Positions 55,141 through 64,000 of a DNA stretch of 64,000 nt are shown piece after piece. Under the pieces are notes generated by a model that searched no databases, had not been told where the DNA came from, and worked only from the letters and a program-made list of their open reading frames with translations. This DNA comes from Cavenderia fasciculata (Eukaryota > Evosea > Eumycetozoa > Acytosteliales > Cavenderiaceae), in contig NW_004457708.1 in assembly GCF_000203815.1 (NCBI RefSeq), forward strand, positions 186,001 through 250,000, read 5' to 3'. How positions within the stretch are numbered: the first letter of the stretch is position 1; each line of letters starts with the position of its first letter. Position numbers and translations under genes: made by a program.

Positions 55141-57237
55141 TTATTGTGTTGATGGAGGTAAATGGAACCCTCCTTGAATGCCTGTTGGTGTTGGAGTTGT
55201 AGATGTAGTGGTTGGAGTTGGAATAGTGGTCGGAATTGGAGCAGTTGTTGCGGATGGAATAACTCCTGCCAAACCTTGTTGTTGATGGAATTGTAAAAGT
55301 TGTTGTTGGAATTGAAGTTGTTGCTGTTGGAGTAATTGTTGTTGTTGTTGAACTTGTTGTTGTTGTTGTTGGAGTGCTTGTTGTTGTTGTTGTACTTGTT
55401 GTCTTTGTTGTTGTTGTTTGATCATCGATGTCAATTGTTGTTGATAGGCAATGGCTGGATCTGAAGATGCCGACCCTGTCAATTGTTGTTGGATCAATTG
55501 ATGGTACTGATTCTCATTGGTTGGTTGAACATATGATCCTGGTTGTCCATTATTATTAATAGGTGGTCTAATATTATTAGAATATTGAGTTGGTGGTTGA
55601 TATATTCCACCATTTCCATTAGTATTATTATTATTTTGATTATTTCTATTTTGATTAAATTGATTTCTTTGTAAAAATGCAGGTCTTTTAAAACCACCAG
55701 CAGCAGGTTTAGCAACTGATGTTGTTGTTGTCGCAGAAGAAGATGAGTCTCTATTTAATGGATTATATTCAAATTCTTGTTGTTGAGCAATCATTTCCAT
55801 GTCATTTGAAGGTTGACGCTGACGGTTATTTTGATTATTATTATTATTCTTTTTAGTATTCTTTCTCTTTTTCTTTTTGTTGTCTGATTTTGCCAATCTC
55901 TCCTTTTCATCATCACTAAACTCCATTTCATTCTCTGACAACTCTTCATCATTCTCGTTGGATGCGTCGAATCCCTTGGTATAAATCATCGATGGAATGA
56001 CAAACTTTGTCAAATCTGGTTTGTTTACAAAGAATACCTTGGTATGTTGTGGAATTGAAATGGTTTTCTTTCCATCAACTTCTTCAATCTTGACTGCTGC
56101 TAATGATGGTTGTTGTTGTTGAATTTCTTCCTTTTTTTCTTCTACTTTTGGTATTTCCTCTCCCTCTTTAATGATTGTTGGTGTTGTTGTTGTTGTTGTT
56201 GATTCTGCAACAACAGATGATGATTCTGGGTTGGTCAGAGTTGACTCTGGTTTAATTTCTGTTGTAGTTGATGTAGTTGTAGTTGTTGTTGTATTCTTTA
56301 TGTTATTATTATTTTTTACAATATTTATACTATAATTGGAAGGTACACGAACACTATAGTAAGGATTCAATACTTGACCAAAAGCTTCATAGATTCTTCC
56401 AAAAGCAGTTCGATCTTGCAAACAAACAATTGAATCAATGTCCAAAGCAGATGTATCCGATCTGCTAACGGTTGACTTGATGACGATCATATCGTCAACT
56501 TGTGAATGTAATGTTCCCAGTTCGTTCAATTGAATGTCTTCTGGGATACTAACGATAAGTGGTAATTCAATATCCTTGTTTGTTGAATAACTACTACTAG
56601 ACTTGGCTTCATCGTCACTATCGTCATCTTGTTTTCTCTTTTTTTGTTGTTGTTTATTATTATTGTTGGTAGTAGGAGGTGTTACTATCTTTGGAGGTGC
56701 AATGATATCATCTAAATCGTTATCACTGTCACTATCCTCACCTTCTTCACTACTTTCACTACTACTACTGCTGCTGCTATCGTCACTATCTCTTTCGCTA
56801 CTACTACTGTCGCCACTAGACTCCTCTTCTTTCTTTGAGGGTTCTGTAGTCGTCGTAGATGATGTAGTATCTTCAACTATAGTTGTTGTTGTTGTGGGTG
56901 TTTCTAAATGTTCGACCTTTTGTTGAAGGGTGTCCTCTTCCATCTTGACAGTTGCATTTTCATGAGTAGTTGGTGTATCTACCACAGTTGTTTCCAAGGG
57001 TTCAACCTTTGGTTGGACAATGTCAATGTTATCGACCTCCTCCATCTTTACATCTTTACTACTAGTATCACCAGTAGTAGTGGTAGTAGTAGTAGTAGAT
57101 GTAGTTGTCTCGGTTTTCTCCTCTTCTTCTTCGTTTACTTTACAATTGCTTTGTTGTTTGTTGTCGTCGTTGTTATTATTATTATTACTAGTATCTTGTT
57201 GTAATTGATGTTGATCATCTGTGGTATTTGTATCCAT
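55141..57237 (-). CDS. naf1: H/ACA snoRNP assembly factor NAF1
   Basis: A single exon of 698 residues. An acidic, Ser/Thr-rich N-terminal third precedes the Gar1/Naf1 beta-barrel domain. Core blocks are LHSQVDDMIVIKSTV, SALDIDSIVCLQDRTAFGRI, YEAFGQVLNPYYSVRVPSNY and, after a low-complexity insert, TKVFFVNKPDLTKFV. Then comes KGFDASNENDEELSENEMEF with SDDEKE, the typical NAF1 signature following the barrel. The C-terminus is Asn/Gln-rich (Gln runs of up to ten). NAF1 binds the pseudouridine synthase Cbf5/dyskerin early in H/ACA RNP assembly and is later replaced by Gar1. The Thr/Glu insert inside the barrel (about residues 310-370) is unusual but sits where a loop is expected. Confidence 0.92.
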   Translation of the reverse strand: MDTNTTDDQHQLQQDTSNNNNNNDDNKQQSNCKVNEEEEEKTETTTSTTTTTTTTGDTSSKDVKMEEVDNIDIVQPKVEPLETTVVDTPTTHENATVKMEEDTLQQKVEHLETPTTTTTIVEDTTSSTTTTEPSKKEEESSGDSSSSERDSDDSSSSSSSESSEEGEDSDSDNDLDDIIAPPKIVTPPTTNNNNKQQQKKRKQDDDSDDEAKSSSSYSTNKDIELPLIVSIPEDIQLNELGTLHSQVDDMIVIKSTVSRSDTSALDIDSIVCLQDRTAFGRIYEAFGQVLNPYYSVRVPSNYSINIVKNNNNIKNTTTTTTTSTTTEIKPESTLTNPESSSVVAESTTTTTTPTIIKEGEEIPKVEEKKEEIQQQQPSLAAVKIEEVDGKKTISIPQHTKVFFVNKPDLTKFVIPSMIYTKGFDASNENDEELSENEMEFSDDEKERLAKSDNKKKKRKNTKKNNNNNQNNRQRQPSNDMEMIAQQQEFEYNPLNRDSSSSATTTTSVAKPAAGGFKRPAFLQRNQFNQNRNNQNNNNTNGNGGIYQPPTQYSNNIRPPINNNGQPGSYVQPTNENQYHQLIQQQLTGSASSDPAIAYQQQLTSMIKQQQQRQQVQQQQQALQQQQQQVQQQQQLLQQQQLQFQQQLLQFHQQQGLAGVIPSATTAPIPTTIPTPTTTSTTPTPTGIQGGFHLPPSTQ

Positions 57238-57314
57238 TATTCTAGAATGTATATTTATATATAGGTAGAGATAATATTACAAACACGAATGAAATGACAA
57301 CCGCCAACCAAAGA

Positions 57315-57392
57315 ATGAAAAGACAACTTTCGTTCGTTTAATTTATGTTTTCCAGTTTTTTAAAAATTAACGAACAAAAGTTGTCTTTTCAT
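57315..57392. repeat. Long hairpin (inverted repeat, 27-bp arms)
   Basis: The left arm ATGAAAAGACAACTTTCGTT (57315 on) and the right arm, whose complement reads ATGAAAAGACAACTTTTGTT (57392 back), match over 27 bp with one mismatch and one bulge. The loop is about 24 nt. An outer GCCAA/TTGGC extension (57303-57307, 57401-57405) can also pair. It lies upstream of naf1. Confidence 0.9.
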
Positions 57393-58070
57393 GGAGATTG
57401 GCACAACTATTTGGCTGTCTTTGTGGTTCGGAATTCTATATCAACCTATAAGTGATAAAGTATAAACATACAAAATAACATAGCGTTCCCTCCAAAGTTG
57501 GACAAACAAATTTTAATAAACTTGTTAATAGAAAACCAACGAAAGAGAAATAAACTTCTTCACGGTAGAAAAAAAAATATCCATTGAGGAAATAAATGAT
57601 GCTACATTGGTGAAGTGGATCCTATAAAATCCTAGTAAAATATAATAAAATATTTTAATAGTATTCTTAAAATATGGCTGGGGAAAAAAGATAAGAGAGA
57701 AAGAAAGAATACCTTACTATAAAATAAAAATAATAATTTTGAAGTTACATTTACAAAGAACTACTGTAGAAGCAGTGGATTATCCAGCTATATATATATA
57801 TTTATATATGACCATTTGGCACTGAAATTATCTGAAATAGATTGACCTTGAAGGAGGAAAATTCAGATTGAATTAGAAATTTGGGTACCTAAATTTGGAA
57901 TAAATAAATGTTTATTTACAATGAATGCCCATCCAATATATATATTGGAAGAGCTGGAATATTATTATTATTATTATTATTTTGACTAGTATTGTTTTTT
58001 AAGCAATAATAGTGCTGTGCTCTCTTTGTGTGTCTGCTCTAGATTTGAATTAAAACTTGTTTTTAAACTT
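57393..58070. other. Spacer, nothing coding recognised
   Basis: AT-rich between naf1 and the lipase-like gene. It includes TATATATATATA near 57790 and an ATT run near 57962-57980. No reading frame or RNA motif. Confidence 0.5.
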
Positions 58071-59231
58071 TTAAAAACTAGCATCACCAGTTGATTCTGG
58101 TACTGGTGTAATGATTGACATTAGTGTTTGGGTGAACAATCTCTCTTCCATCCAATGTACTATATCTCCATAAACAATCTATTTCAATTTAAATAATAAT
58201 AAAATAATAATAATAATATTAGTATTTTGTTGTAATATATAGTTATTTTCTATTTCTATTTCTACATACATCACTTTCAGGTTCAGAAGTTAAACTATGC
58301 CACATTCCAGGATATATTTTCAATGATTTATCTTGACTTTTAGCAACTTTATATAATTCTTGACTTACAAGAGGCGAAGATACTTTATCTTCGGAGCCAT
58401 GTAGAATGAGCAAAGGTACATTGACATTGGCCATTTGTTGTTGAAGTTTGCTTGTAACTTTGAGAATGGCAACCCCTGTACCAAGTCTAGCACGTCCCTT
58501 GTATGTCAAGGGATGGTTGGCATGTTCAGCTCTCTTTTTTGGATCTTTAATATTGAGTGCGTTGACATTGTCACCGGGTACAATTGGCAACGATGGGAAA
58601 TAACCAGACACCCATGTCAATAAATTTACAATCATTTGATTTGGTACCATATGGTCATCCAACTTTATCAATGGTGCCAATAATATTAATCCACCATTAA
58701 ATATTTCTGGTTTCTTTAATGATACTAATAATCCAATTGCTCCTCCCATTGAACTCCTAAAATTTAAAAAGAATAGTTAGTATTATTATTATCTTTTTGT
58801 TTGTTTTTTTTTTGGATACATTACGAATAAACAAATCTTTTTTGTTTTGGGAATCTTGAAGCTATATCGTCAATAAATTGAATAGAGTCTTCCATGAGAT
58901 CATCGAAATCTTGGATAAAGGCAGGGAGACCTTCGCTTAGGCCGTGTCCCTGTTGGTCGAATATGTAGGAGGCATATTGCTTACGGGCAAATTCTTTGGC
59001 GTCGTCTGCGAGCATGTGTTGTCCATGGTCACCATAACCATGTAGGATGAATACGATACCCTTTGGATTCTCTGGTATCCACTCTTGACAAACCAATTTA
59101 TAACCTCTTGAATTGCAAAAATAACCTGATCTATAAGAGATTTGATGACCCACCATATCTTCTTGGCTATTTAACTTTTCCTCTCTTTCATAATGAATAA
59201 TTGATGGTGTTGAAGAAGAAGAAGTTGTCAT
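58071..59231 (-). CDS. Monoacylglycerol-lipase-like serine hydrolase
   Basis: Exons 59231-58825, 58756-58270 and 58178-58071 give 333 residues. It has the alpha/beta-hydrolase lipase fold of the MGL/'hydrolase_4' family: VCQEWIPENPKGIVFILHGY with GDHGQHM (oxyanion), IFDQQGHGLSEG, then the nucleophile elbow. The acid is in LLILHGSEDKVSS and the His in GMWHSL. The elbow reads VYSSSMGGA, with nucleophile Ser138. Position 136 is Ser rather than the usual Gly of GxSxG, and its codon straddles the exon 1-2 junction (TC|G). MGL-type enzymes release fatty acid from monoacylglycerol or lysophospholipid at membranes. There is no signal peptide. Clear family; the substrate is inferred. Confidence 0.9.
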
Positions 59232-59705
59232 TTTTGTTTATTTTAATTTAAATGTATGAATGTATATATGTATGAATGTATATGAATGCCTAAATCTGTT
59301 TTTTAAAAACAAATAAAATAAATAGAGAAATAATATGGGTTTTAATGAATCTGTCTGTCTCTTTCTTATTTAATAAATAACTGTAATGAGATAGGTAATA
59401 AATAAATAGATAAATAGATAGATAGATAATATAAAATTAAATAAAGGTGTAAAAATTAATCTGTTACTACTGTCTGTTCTTTTGTGATGATTACTACTGT
59501 TTGTTTGTTTTTTGGTATAGAATGAAAGTCTATTATGTGTGTGTGAAAATAAAATGAGCGTGAACGTATGTATGTATGTTTACTAAACTAGTTTGAACAA
59601 ACACGAGTTATGTGAAATTGATGATTATGAAACAAGTGCACACCCAAAATATTTAATTGAAAATAGTGTAAAACCGGTTTGTTTTGTTTGCGACTTGACC
59701 TCGAT
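59232..59705. other. Upstream region of the lipase-like gene
   Basis: AT-rich with ATGT and GATA microsatellites (59260-59285, 59400-59430). No gene recognised. Confidence 0.5.
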
Positions 59706-60030
59706 TCATCGAGCATGCTGGTTTTCAAGCCTGTGCATTCGATGACGACGACGAACCCACAAATATCTCGAGATTTGTTTACGCGCAACCTGCAAATAAT
59801 AATATTCAAGATGATAGATGTTTCCTAAACAAGTAACAAGATGATGAATATGATGACTAATTTCAAATCATCTAATATCATGAATGATGATTGTACAGTC
59901 ACCTACCTCTTCTTCTCTTTTCTTCTTATGCTTCTTCTTTCTTCTTTGTTCTTTATTATTTTATTATTATTATTGACTACTTACCACGAATTGTTAATTA
60001 AACATTTCCTATTCATATTCATTTTTATGT
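59706..60030 (-). CDS. Possible small spliced gene encoding a basic peptide (tentative)
   Basis: On the minus strand a TTTGCAG acceptor precedes an exon (59789-59706) reading VARKQISRYLWVRRRHRMHR, LENQHAR, stop. Its codon use is GC-richer than the surroundings. Upstream, a Lys/Arg/Glu-rich stretch (KEQRRKKKHKKKREEE, about 59895-59945) ends at a GTAGGT donor in the matching phase. A further ATG-containing exon near 60028 with a GTAAGT donor is possible, but its phase does not fit cleanly. If real, this is a small, very basic nuclear or ribosome-associated protein. The family is not recognised. Confidence 0.3.
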
Positions 60031-60641
60031 AAACTAAGAATCTACTTTTACTTTTAAAAAAAATATATTATGTATGTTGTGGGTGGGTGTGAGTGATGAA
60101 AAACAATTAATAATAATGAAAATCTATATTTAGAAAAAACACTGTATAGTAGTAAAACATATTCCATTGACGTTCATTGGTTTTTCTCTTTTAAAAAATA
60201 CTATTTTATTTATTTATTGTTTTTTGAATAATAATAATGAGACTTTGCAGTCTCTGAGAATAGTACCCATGTATCAATAAGGTACCAACATACCTAAATA
60301 TCATTGATTGGATGGACTATTAAAACTTTATGATAGAAAAAGAGTATTATTAAAATGAATAAGCAAAAAGATCACAACATGCAGATCAAGATCATTGTTG
60401 TTAGTTATATTTTTTAATTAAAATAATATATATATTTTATTTCATATAGATAGATCCCCTATATAGGTATAGAACAAAATCAAAAGTAGCAGAGCTAACT
60501 AAATGTAGCAAGAAAAGGTCTATAGAGATGAATTCAAATCAAATCAACGGGTAGAATGACAAGAGAAGAAGATGTAATCATTCGAAGCACAAAAACTGTC
60601 AGATGCCTTTTACCAAAGAGTATAAGAGGTACAGTTCATGA
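60031..60641. other. Spacer, nothing recognised
   Basis: AT-rich sequence with scattered short frames. No gene or RNA signature. Confidence 0.45.
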
Positions 60642-60839
60642 ACACCAACAGATGTCGTAGTAATAAAGGCAGGAGGTTGGAATGGTGAGGAGAATGATTG
60701 TTTGTGGGTGGGAAATAATGATGCTCATTTGTCCCAACCCAAGACAACTATATCTTTTTATCCAACACCATTGTCACTTAAAGAGACAATTGGTTTGGAT
60801 AGGACGGATCTAGTTCCTTTGGATGGACAAGATTCATGA
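60642..60839 (+). pseudogene. Coding-like remnant, 65 codons
   Basis: An uninterrupted frame reads TPTDVVVIKAGGWNGEENDC, LWVGNNDAHLSQPKTTISFY, PTPLSLKETIGLDRTDLVPL, DGQDS, stop. Composition is balanced, with three Trp/Cys positions, unlike random AT-rich DNA. It has no ATG, and no acceptor/donor pair was convincing. Probably a gene fragment. Family unknown. Confidence 0.35.
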
Positions 60840-61132
60840 AATAGAATCAAGATCGATTACCTCTATCAGTATTTGGTTGATGGCACTGTAAATTTATTTA
60901 ATGGTATTGAATAGCAATTGTACAAGAAAAGAATTAGCCAGAAGAAATACTTACTTGTCCAAATACATATATCAAATTGCTTGGTGGATTAAATTTAAAA
61001 CAGACATACATATTGTAAGTTTATAGAAACAGCAGACAAATTAAATACTCTAACTAATTATAAATCTTTACAAGACAGGAGGATCAATAGAAAGAGAATT
61101 TGTTTGTTTGAATTGAATATTCGCGAGAATAT

Positions 61133-62646
61133 TTATTTGATTCTTGTGAATGAATAGGTTGCAGTTGAATTGTAGGTGAATGCAAAGATATACTCTGAAC
61201 CAATTGAAATGGTTGGAGTAACTCCGTTAAGGGGAGTGAGACGCCAATGGATGATACCATTGTCGGTTGTTGTTGGAGTGAGTCCCCAAATACCAGCAAC
61301 AGGTACGATGTTTGGATTGGAGGTGAAGACTGGGTTGGCAATATCGACTGGTCCGTTGTTGGTGAGTGTACCAACTACATTGGTGTAGTTGTATCCTCCA
61401 GCCATCCAATGTCTGGTAATATTGAGGAAGATGGTTGGGTGTTGGAGTACTTCAAGATCTGCAATCCAGTCTTGACAGAAAGTTTCCAAATCATAGGCAA
61501 AATATCTTCTGTGGTAATACATGACCTGCGTCATATTGTCAAATTGGGTCCAATGAACAAGACTATTGGTGGAACAGTTGAGTTGTTCAGTCAATGGGCA
61601 TTCGAGGTATACAGGGTACTGGGAAGGATCGTTTGAATAGTTATAAAGCCACACCTCGGTGTTGACATGCGAGTAGGTAGCATTGGATCCAAAGAGGGTG
61701 AACGCGGGCAATGGAAGATGGGGAATGGTATCCTCAAAGTTTACAACTCTGTAGCTTGTCTCAATATTGGTATTGGTGTTAAAGAGAACCTCGAAATCTT
61801 CATTTCCAACTCTTGGTGACCCATAGGTATAAACAGTAATTGGTCCATAGGGTAACTCTGGTTGCTCGTCGTTTATAGTTGAAAATTCTAAAGCTGCAAG
61901 AGCTACATGAAAAAAAAATAGAAAGAGAAAATGAAAGAATTAATACACACATGCATGGTTGGTGAATGGATTCATATATGACATACTTGCCATAGCTCCA
62001 CCAAAACTGTGACCGACGATGGTCAAACCAGAACCTGAATTTATACTAGTACTGGCAAGCGCATCCATAACAGGCTGACGAAGTTGATCTATATAAACAG
62101 GTGGAAGGCCCATGAATCCTCCACGCCAAGCAACATAGAAACCTTTGGATACCATTGCACTACTATCATCTTGTGGGAAAGGTTTTTGGTGAGCAAAGTC
62201 TATATCTTCCATGTCATTGATAATGTCATCAGTTCCTCTGAATACTAAATAATCTGGATATTAAAAAAAGAATAGGAATAATAAAAATAAATATATATGT
62301 TGGTCTGCAGAATATTAATGTAAATATATTAAAAGTTACAGTTGTTATCTTGTTCAGCAATGTAGAAGAGACTATCTGAAACAGCTTCTTGATATATGAA
62401 GTCAAATCTACCCACTTTGTCTTCTGATGCGTTGAAAAAACCACCAGACAAAGGATTGCCACAGGAATCTGTAGGGTGTTCAAAAGGACAGGACCAGTAG
62501 TTGACATATTTACCAAAGCAGTAAGCAGAATAGCTCATTACGAGTCCATTGTAGGCCAGTTCTGGACTAAATTCACCATTTCCTTTGACAAGTGAGATTG
62601 ATAAAACAACAAATAAACAAATAAATAATATTCTATTTGATAACAT
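61133..62646 (-). CDS. Secreted class 3 (fungal-type) lipase
   Basis: Exons 62646-62340, 62253-61987 and 61902-61133 give 447 residues. A signal peptide (MLSNRILFICLFVVLSISLV) is followed by a lipase class 3 domain. It has YYLVFRGTDD (oxyanion strand), GLTIVGHSFGGAMA with nucleophile Ser185, and YTYGSPRVGNEDF. DTIPHLPL carries the catalytic Asp; the His is probably in TYSHVNTEVW. After about residue 350, a second beta-rich region (MAGGYNYTNVVGTLTNNGPV, GIWGLTPTTTDNGIIHWRLT, FTYNSTATYSF) resembles a carbohydrate-binding or DOMON-like sandwich with several N-glycosylation sites. Likely a secreted or lysosomal triacylglycerol or phospholipid lipase used in digesting bacteria. The C-terminal domain assignment is only structural impression. 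Confidence 0.9.
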
Positions 62647-63139
62647 TGTGGATAAATAAAATAAATAAAGAAAATTGTATGGTTACTTTTTTTTGTTTGA
62701 ATCCAATGAATTAAAAAATCATTTAATTGTAATTAGTCCGACCAGTCAACCAAGAATTACATACGTGGTGGATGTCGCGGTTTTAGGAACTGGAAGAAAA
62801 AAAATCTTTATGCTGAGGTGGTTTTGATCAGAAAAGGTACCAACAACCCTTCAACTAAGCTGCAGCGCCTTTTGTTGTATAGAGTTGAAAAACATGCTAT
62901 GAGATATTTGTTTAGGTCCTAATTCCTTCCTCAATCACCTGATCTGTTTCCTAAAAATGGTCAAAGGTGATATCGTGGAGACCAACCTAGATTTCTTTTT
63001 TTAAAAAGAAAAATCAGAGGAAATCAAATTGGTGTCGTGGCATGTCCAAAGCGAAGGTTGGATCAATGAACATAACATAACATGTTATGATTAATATTAT
63101 GTTGTCTCAACCATTCTCTATTCAATACAATTAATAGCT
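62647..63139. promoter_or_regulatory. Divergent spacer upstream of the class 3 lipase and the gene at 63140
   Basis: A 493-bp head-to-head spacer. The middle (62745-63050) is less AT-extreme than other spacers. No individual element can be named. Confidence 0.4.
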
Positions 63140-64000
63140 ATGAAGATATATCTTTATGTGTATGCTGTTCTGCTATTGTTGCAGTCTCTGCTTGCAAGTG
63201 TATCAATAGCCGTATGTATTGTTATCATCATCATAACTATCTGCAATTTTATACTTGATTGATTCTAGACACTTACTAACCACACAATTTATCATCAAGG
63301 GAGCACCAACAATTCTTCACATATTTGATACTGATCTAACATATTACGCCCTCAACATTTCGAGTGGAGATCTCATCACTAAACAAAGCATACCTTTACC
63401 TGGAGCAGATTTGGTGGAATTGAATGGTGTTATTCTACCATCTTCAACTAGCGATGAATTTCTACTGATTGGAGGTAATATTACTGATGTTGGTCAATCT
63501 TATATTCCAATCATTTGGTCCTATAATGTATTGGTACGTATTATTATTGACATTTGTAATATATATAACAATAATAATAATAATAATAATACAGTGACAA
63601 TATTAATTCAAATACTTCTCTCTCTATATATCTCTTCTTTTTTTTTTTCTTTTAACAACAGACCAATACTCTAGTCCAAAAATCATTCATAGATGTAAAG
63701 TTTCAACAAATCTATTACCAATGGGGTATTCAGATAGCATCTTATGATTCAATTAATAATATAGTTTACTTGAATGCTGATTTTAAAGGATATCCAGTGT
63801 TGCTCAAATTTGATTATAATCAACAAAAAGAGTAACTATATCCACATACATATTATTGTTTTTTAAATGATTATTAATTCAATTATTATTTTAGGGAAGT
63901 AATAAGTTTACCAGGTACAGGATGGTATATACAATCATCATACAATGAGACAACTAATATGTGTTATTTGGGTGGTACAAACCAAGTAGCAAATCAATTT
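63140..64000 (+). CDS. 5' part of a secreted repeat/propeller-like protein (partial)
   Basis: Exon 1 (63140-63211) encodes a signal peptide (MKIYLYVYAVLLLLQSLLAS). Later exons end at 63533, then 63662-63831, then 63895 to the window edge. The second exon's start is uncertain. The obvious acceptor (63268) gives the wrong phase, while an AAG at 63299 gives SIA-GAPTILHIFDTDLTYYAL in frame. Repeated segments pair an aromatic-rich strand with a Gly turn (ILHIFDTDLTYYALNISSGD, IASYDSINNIVYLNADFKGY, VISLPGTGWYIQSSYNETTN). This suggests beta-propeller blades as in large dictyostelid secreted or surface proteins. Several N-glycosylation sites. The C-terminus lies outside the window. Confidence 0.6.

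Noticed and set aside
59588-59809. 73-codon minus-strand frame overlapping the tentative basic mini-gene
   Set aside because: The alternative frame starting at a CAG acceptor is more protein-like; this one lacks features.

Overview
The window is nuclear DNA from a social amoeba (Dictyostelia). It is very AT-rich between genes. Introns are short (mostly 50-110 nt), A/T-filled and bounded by GTAAGT/GTATGT and TTTAG-type signals. Coding regions carry long Asn (AAT), Gln (CAA), Ser and Thr tracts, and several gene families are typical of dictyostelids. The species cannot be fixed from the sequence alone. Gene models below were assembled by hand from open frames plus splice signals; exon coordinates are in each entry.

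Layout. 1-16.9 kb is dense with housekeeping genes: the 3' end of a membrane protein, a TPR/MLP nuclear-basket protein, a purple acid phosphatase, the AP-5 mu subunit, an NFX1/FAP1-type zinc-finger protein and a geranylgeranyl diphosphate synthase. 16.9-22.3 kb is gene-poor. It has two tRNA genes (Gly-TCC, Ser-AGA), each accompanied by a broken copy of its own 5' half plus 5' flank, along with tandem repeats, a poly-C run and decayed coding fragments. 22.3-31.9 kb has an F-box-like protein, a membrane acyltransferase-3 gene (copy A, frame-disrupted), a PHD-PHD-FHA chromatin protein like PHF12, and EMC2. 32-45 kb has long-form tRNase Z, a divergent WRKY/FLYWCH-like protein, a 47-residue secreted Cys-rich peptide (too short for usual ORF cut-offs), pyroglutamyl peptidase I, an MRG15/Eaf3 chromodomain protein and a short-chain dehydrogenase. 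45.3-53 kb has listerin (LTN1) and acyltransferase copy B. 53-64 kb has an OTUD4-like OTU protease, NAF1, a monoacylglycerol-lipase-like hydrolase, a secreted class 3 lipase and the 5' part of a secreted protein.

There is no operon-like organisation. Functional themes do recur: chromatin readers (PHF12-like, MRG15), RNA maturation (tRNase Z beside tRNA genes, NAF1), ubiquitin-linked quality control (listerin, OTU protease) and membrane/secretory biology (EMC2, AP-5 mu, lipases, acyltransferases).

No convincing new multi-gene system was found. The best leads are the matched tRNA 5'-half duplications, the hidden Cys-rich peptide gene, the WRKY-fold protein lacking the WRKY motif, a perfect-arm hairpin at 57.3 kb, and three genes interrupted by single-base changes in short homopolymers.
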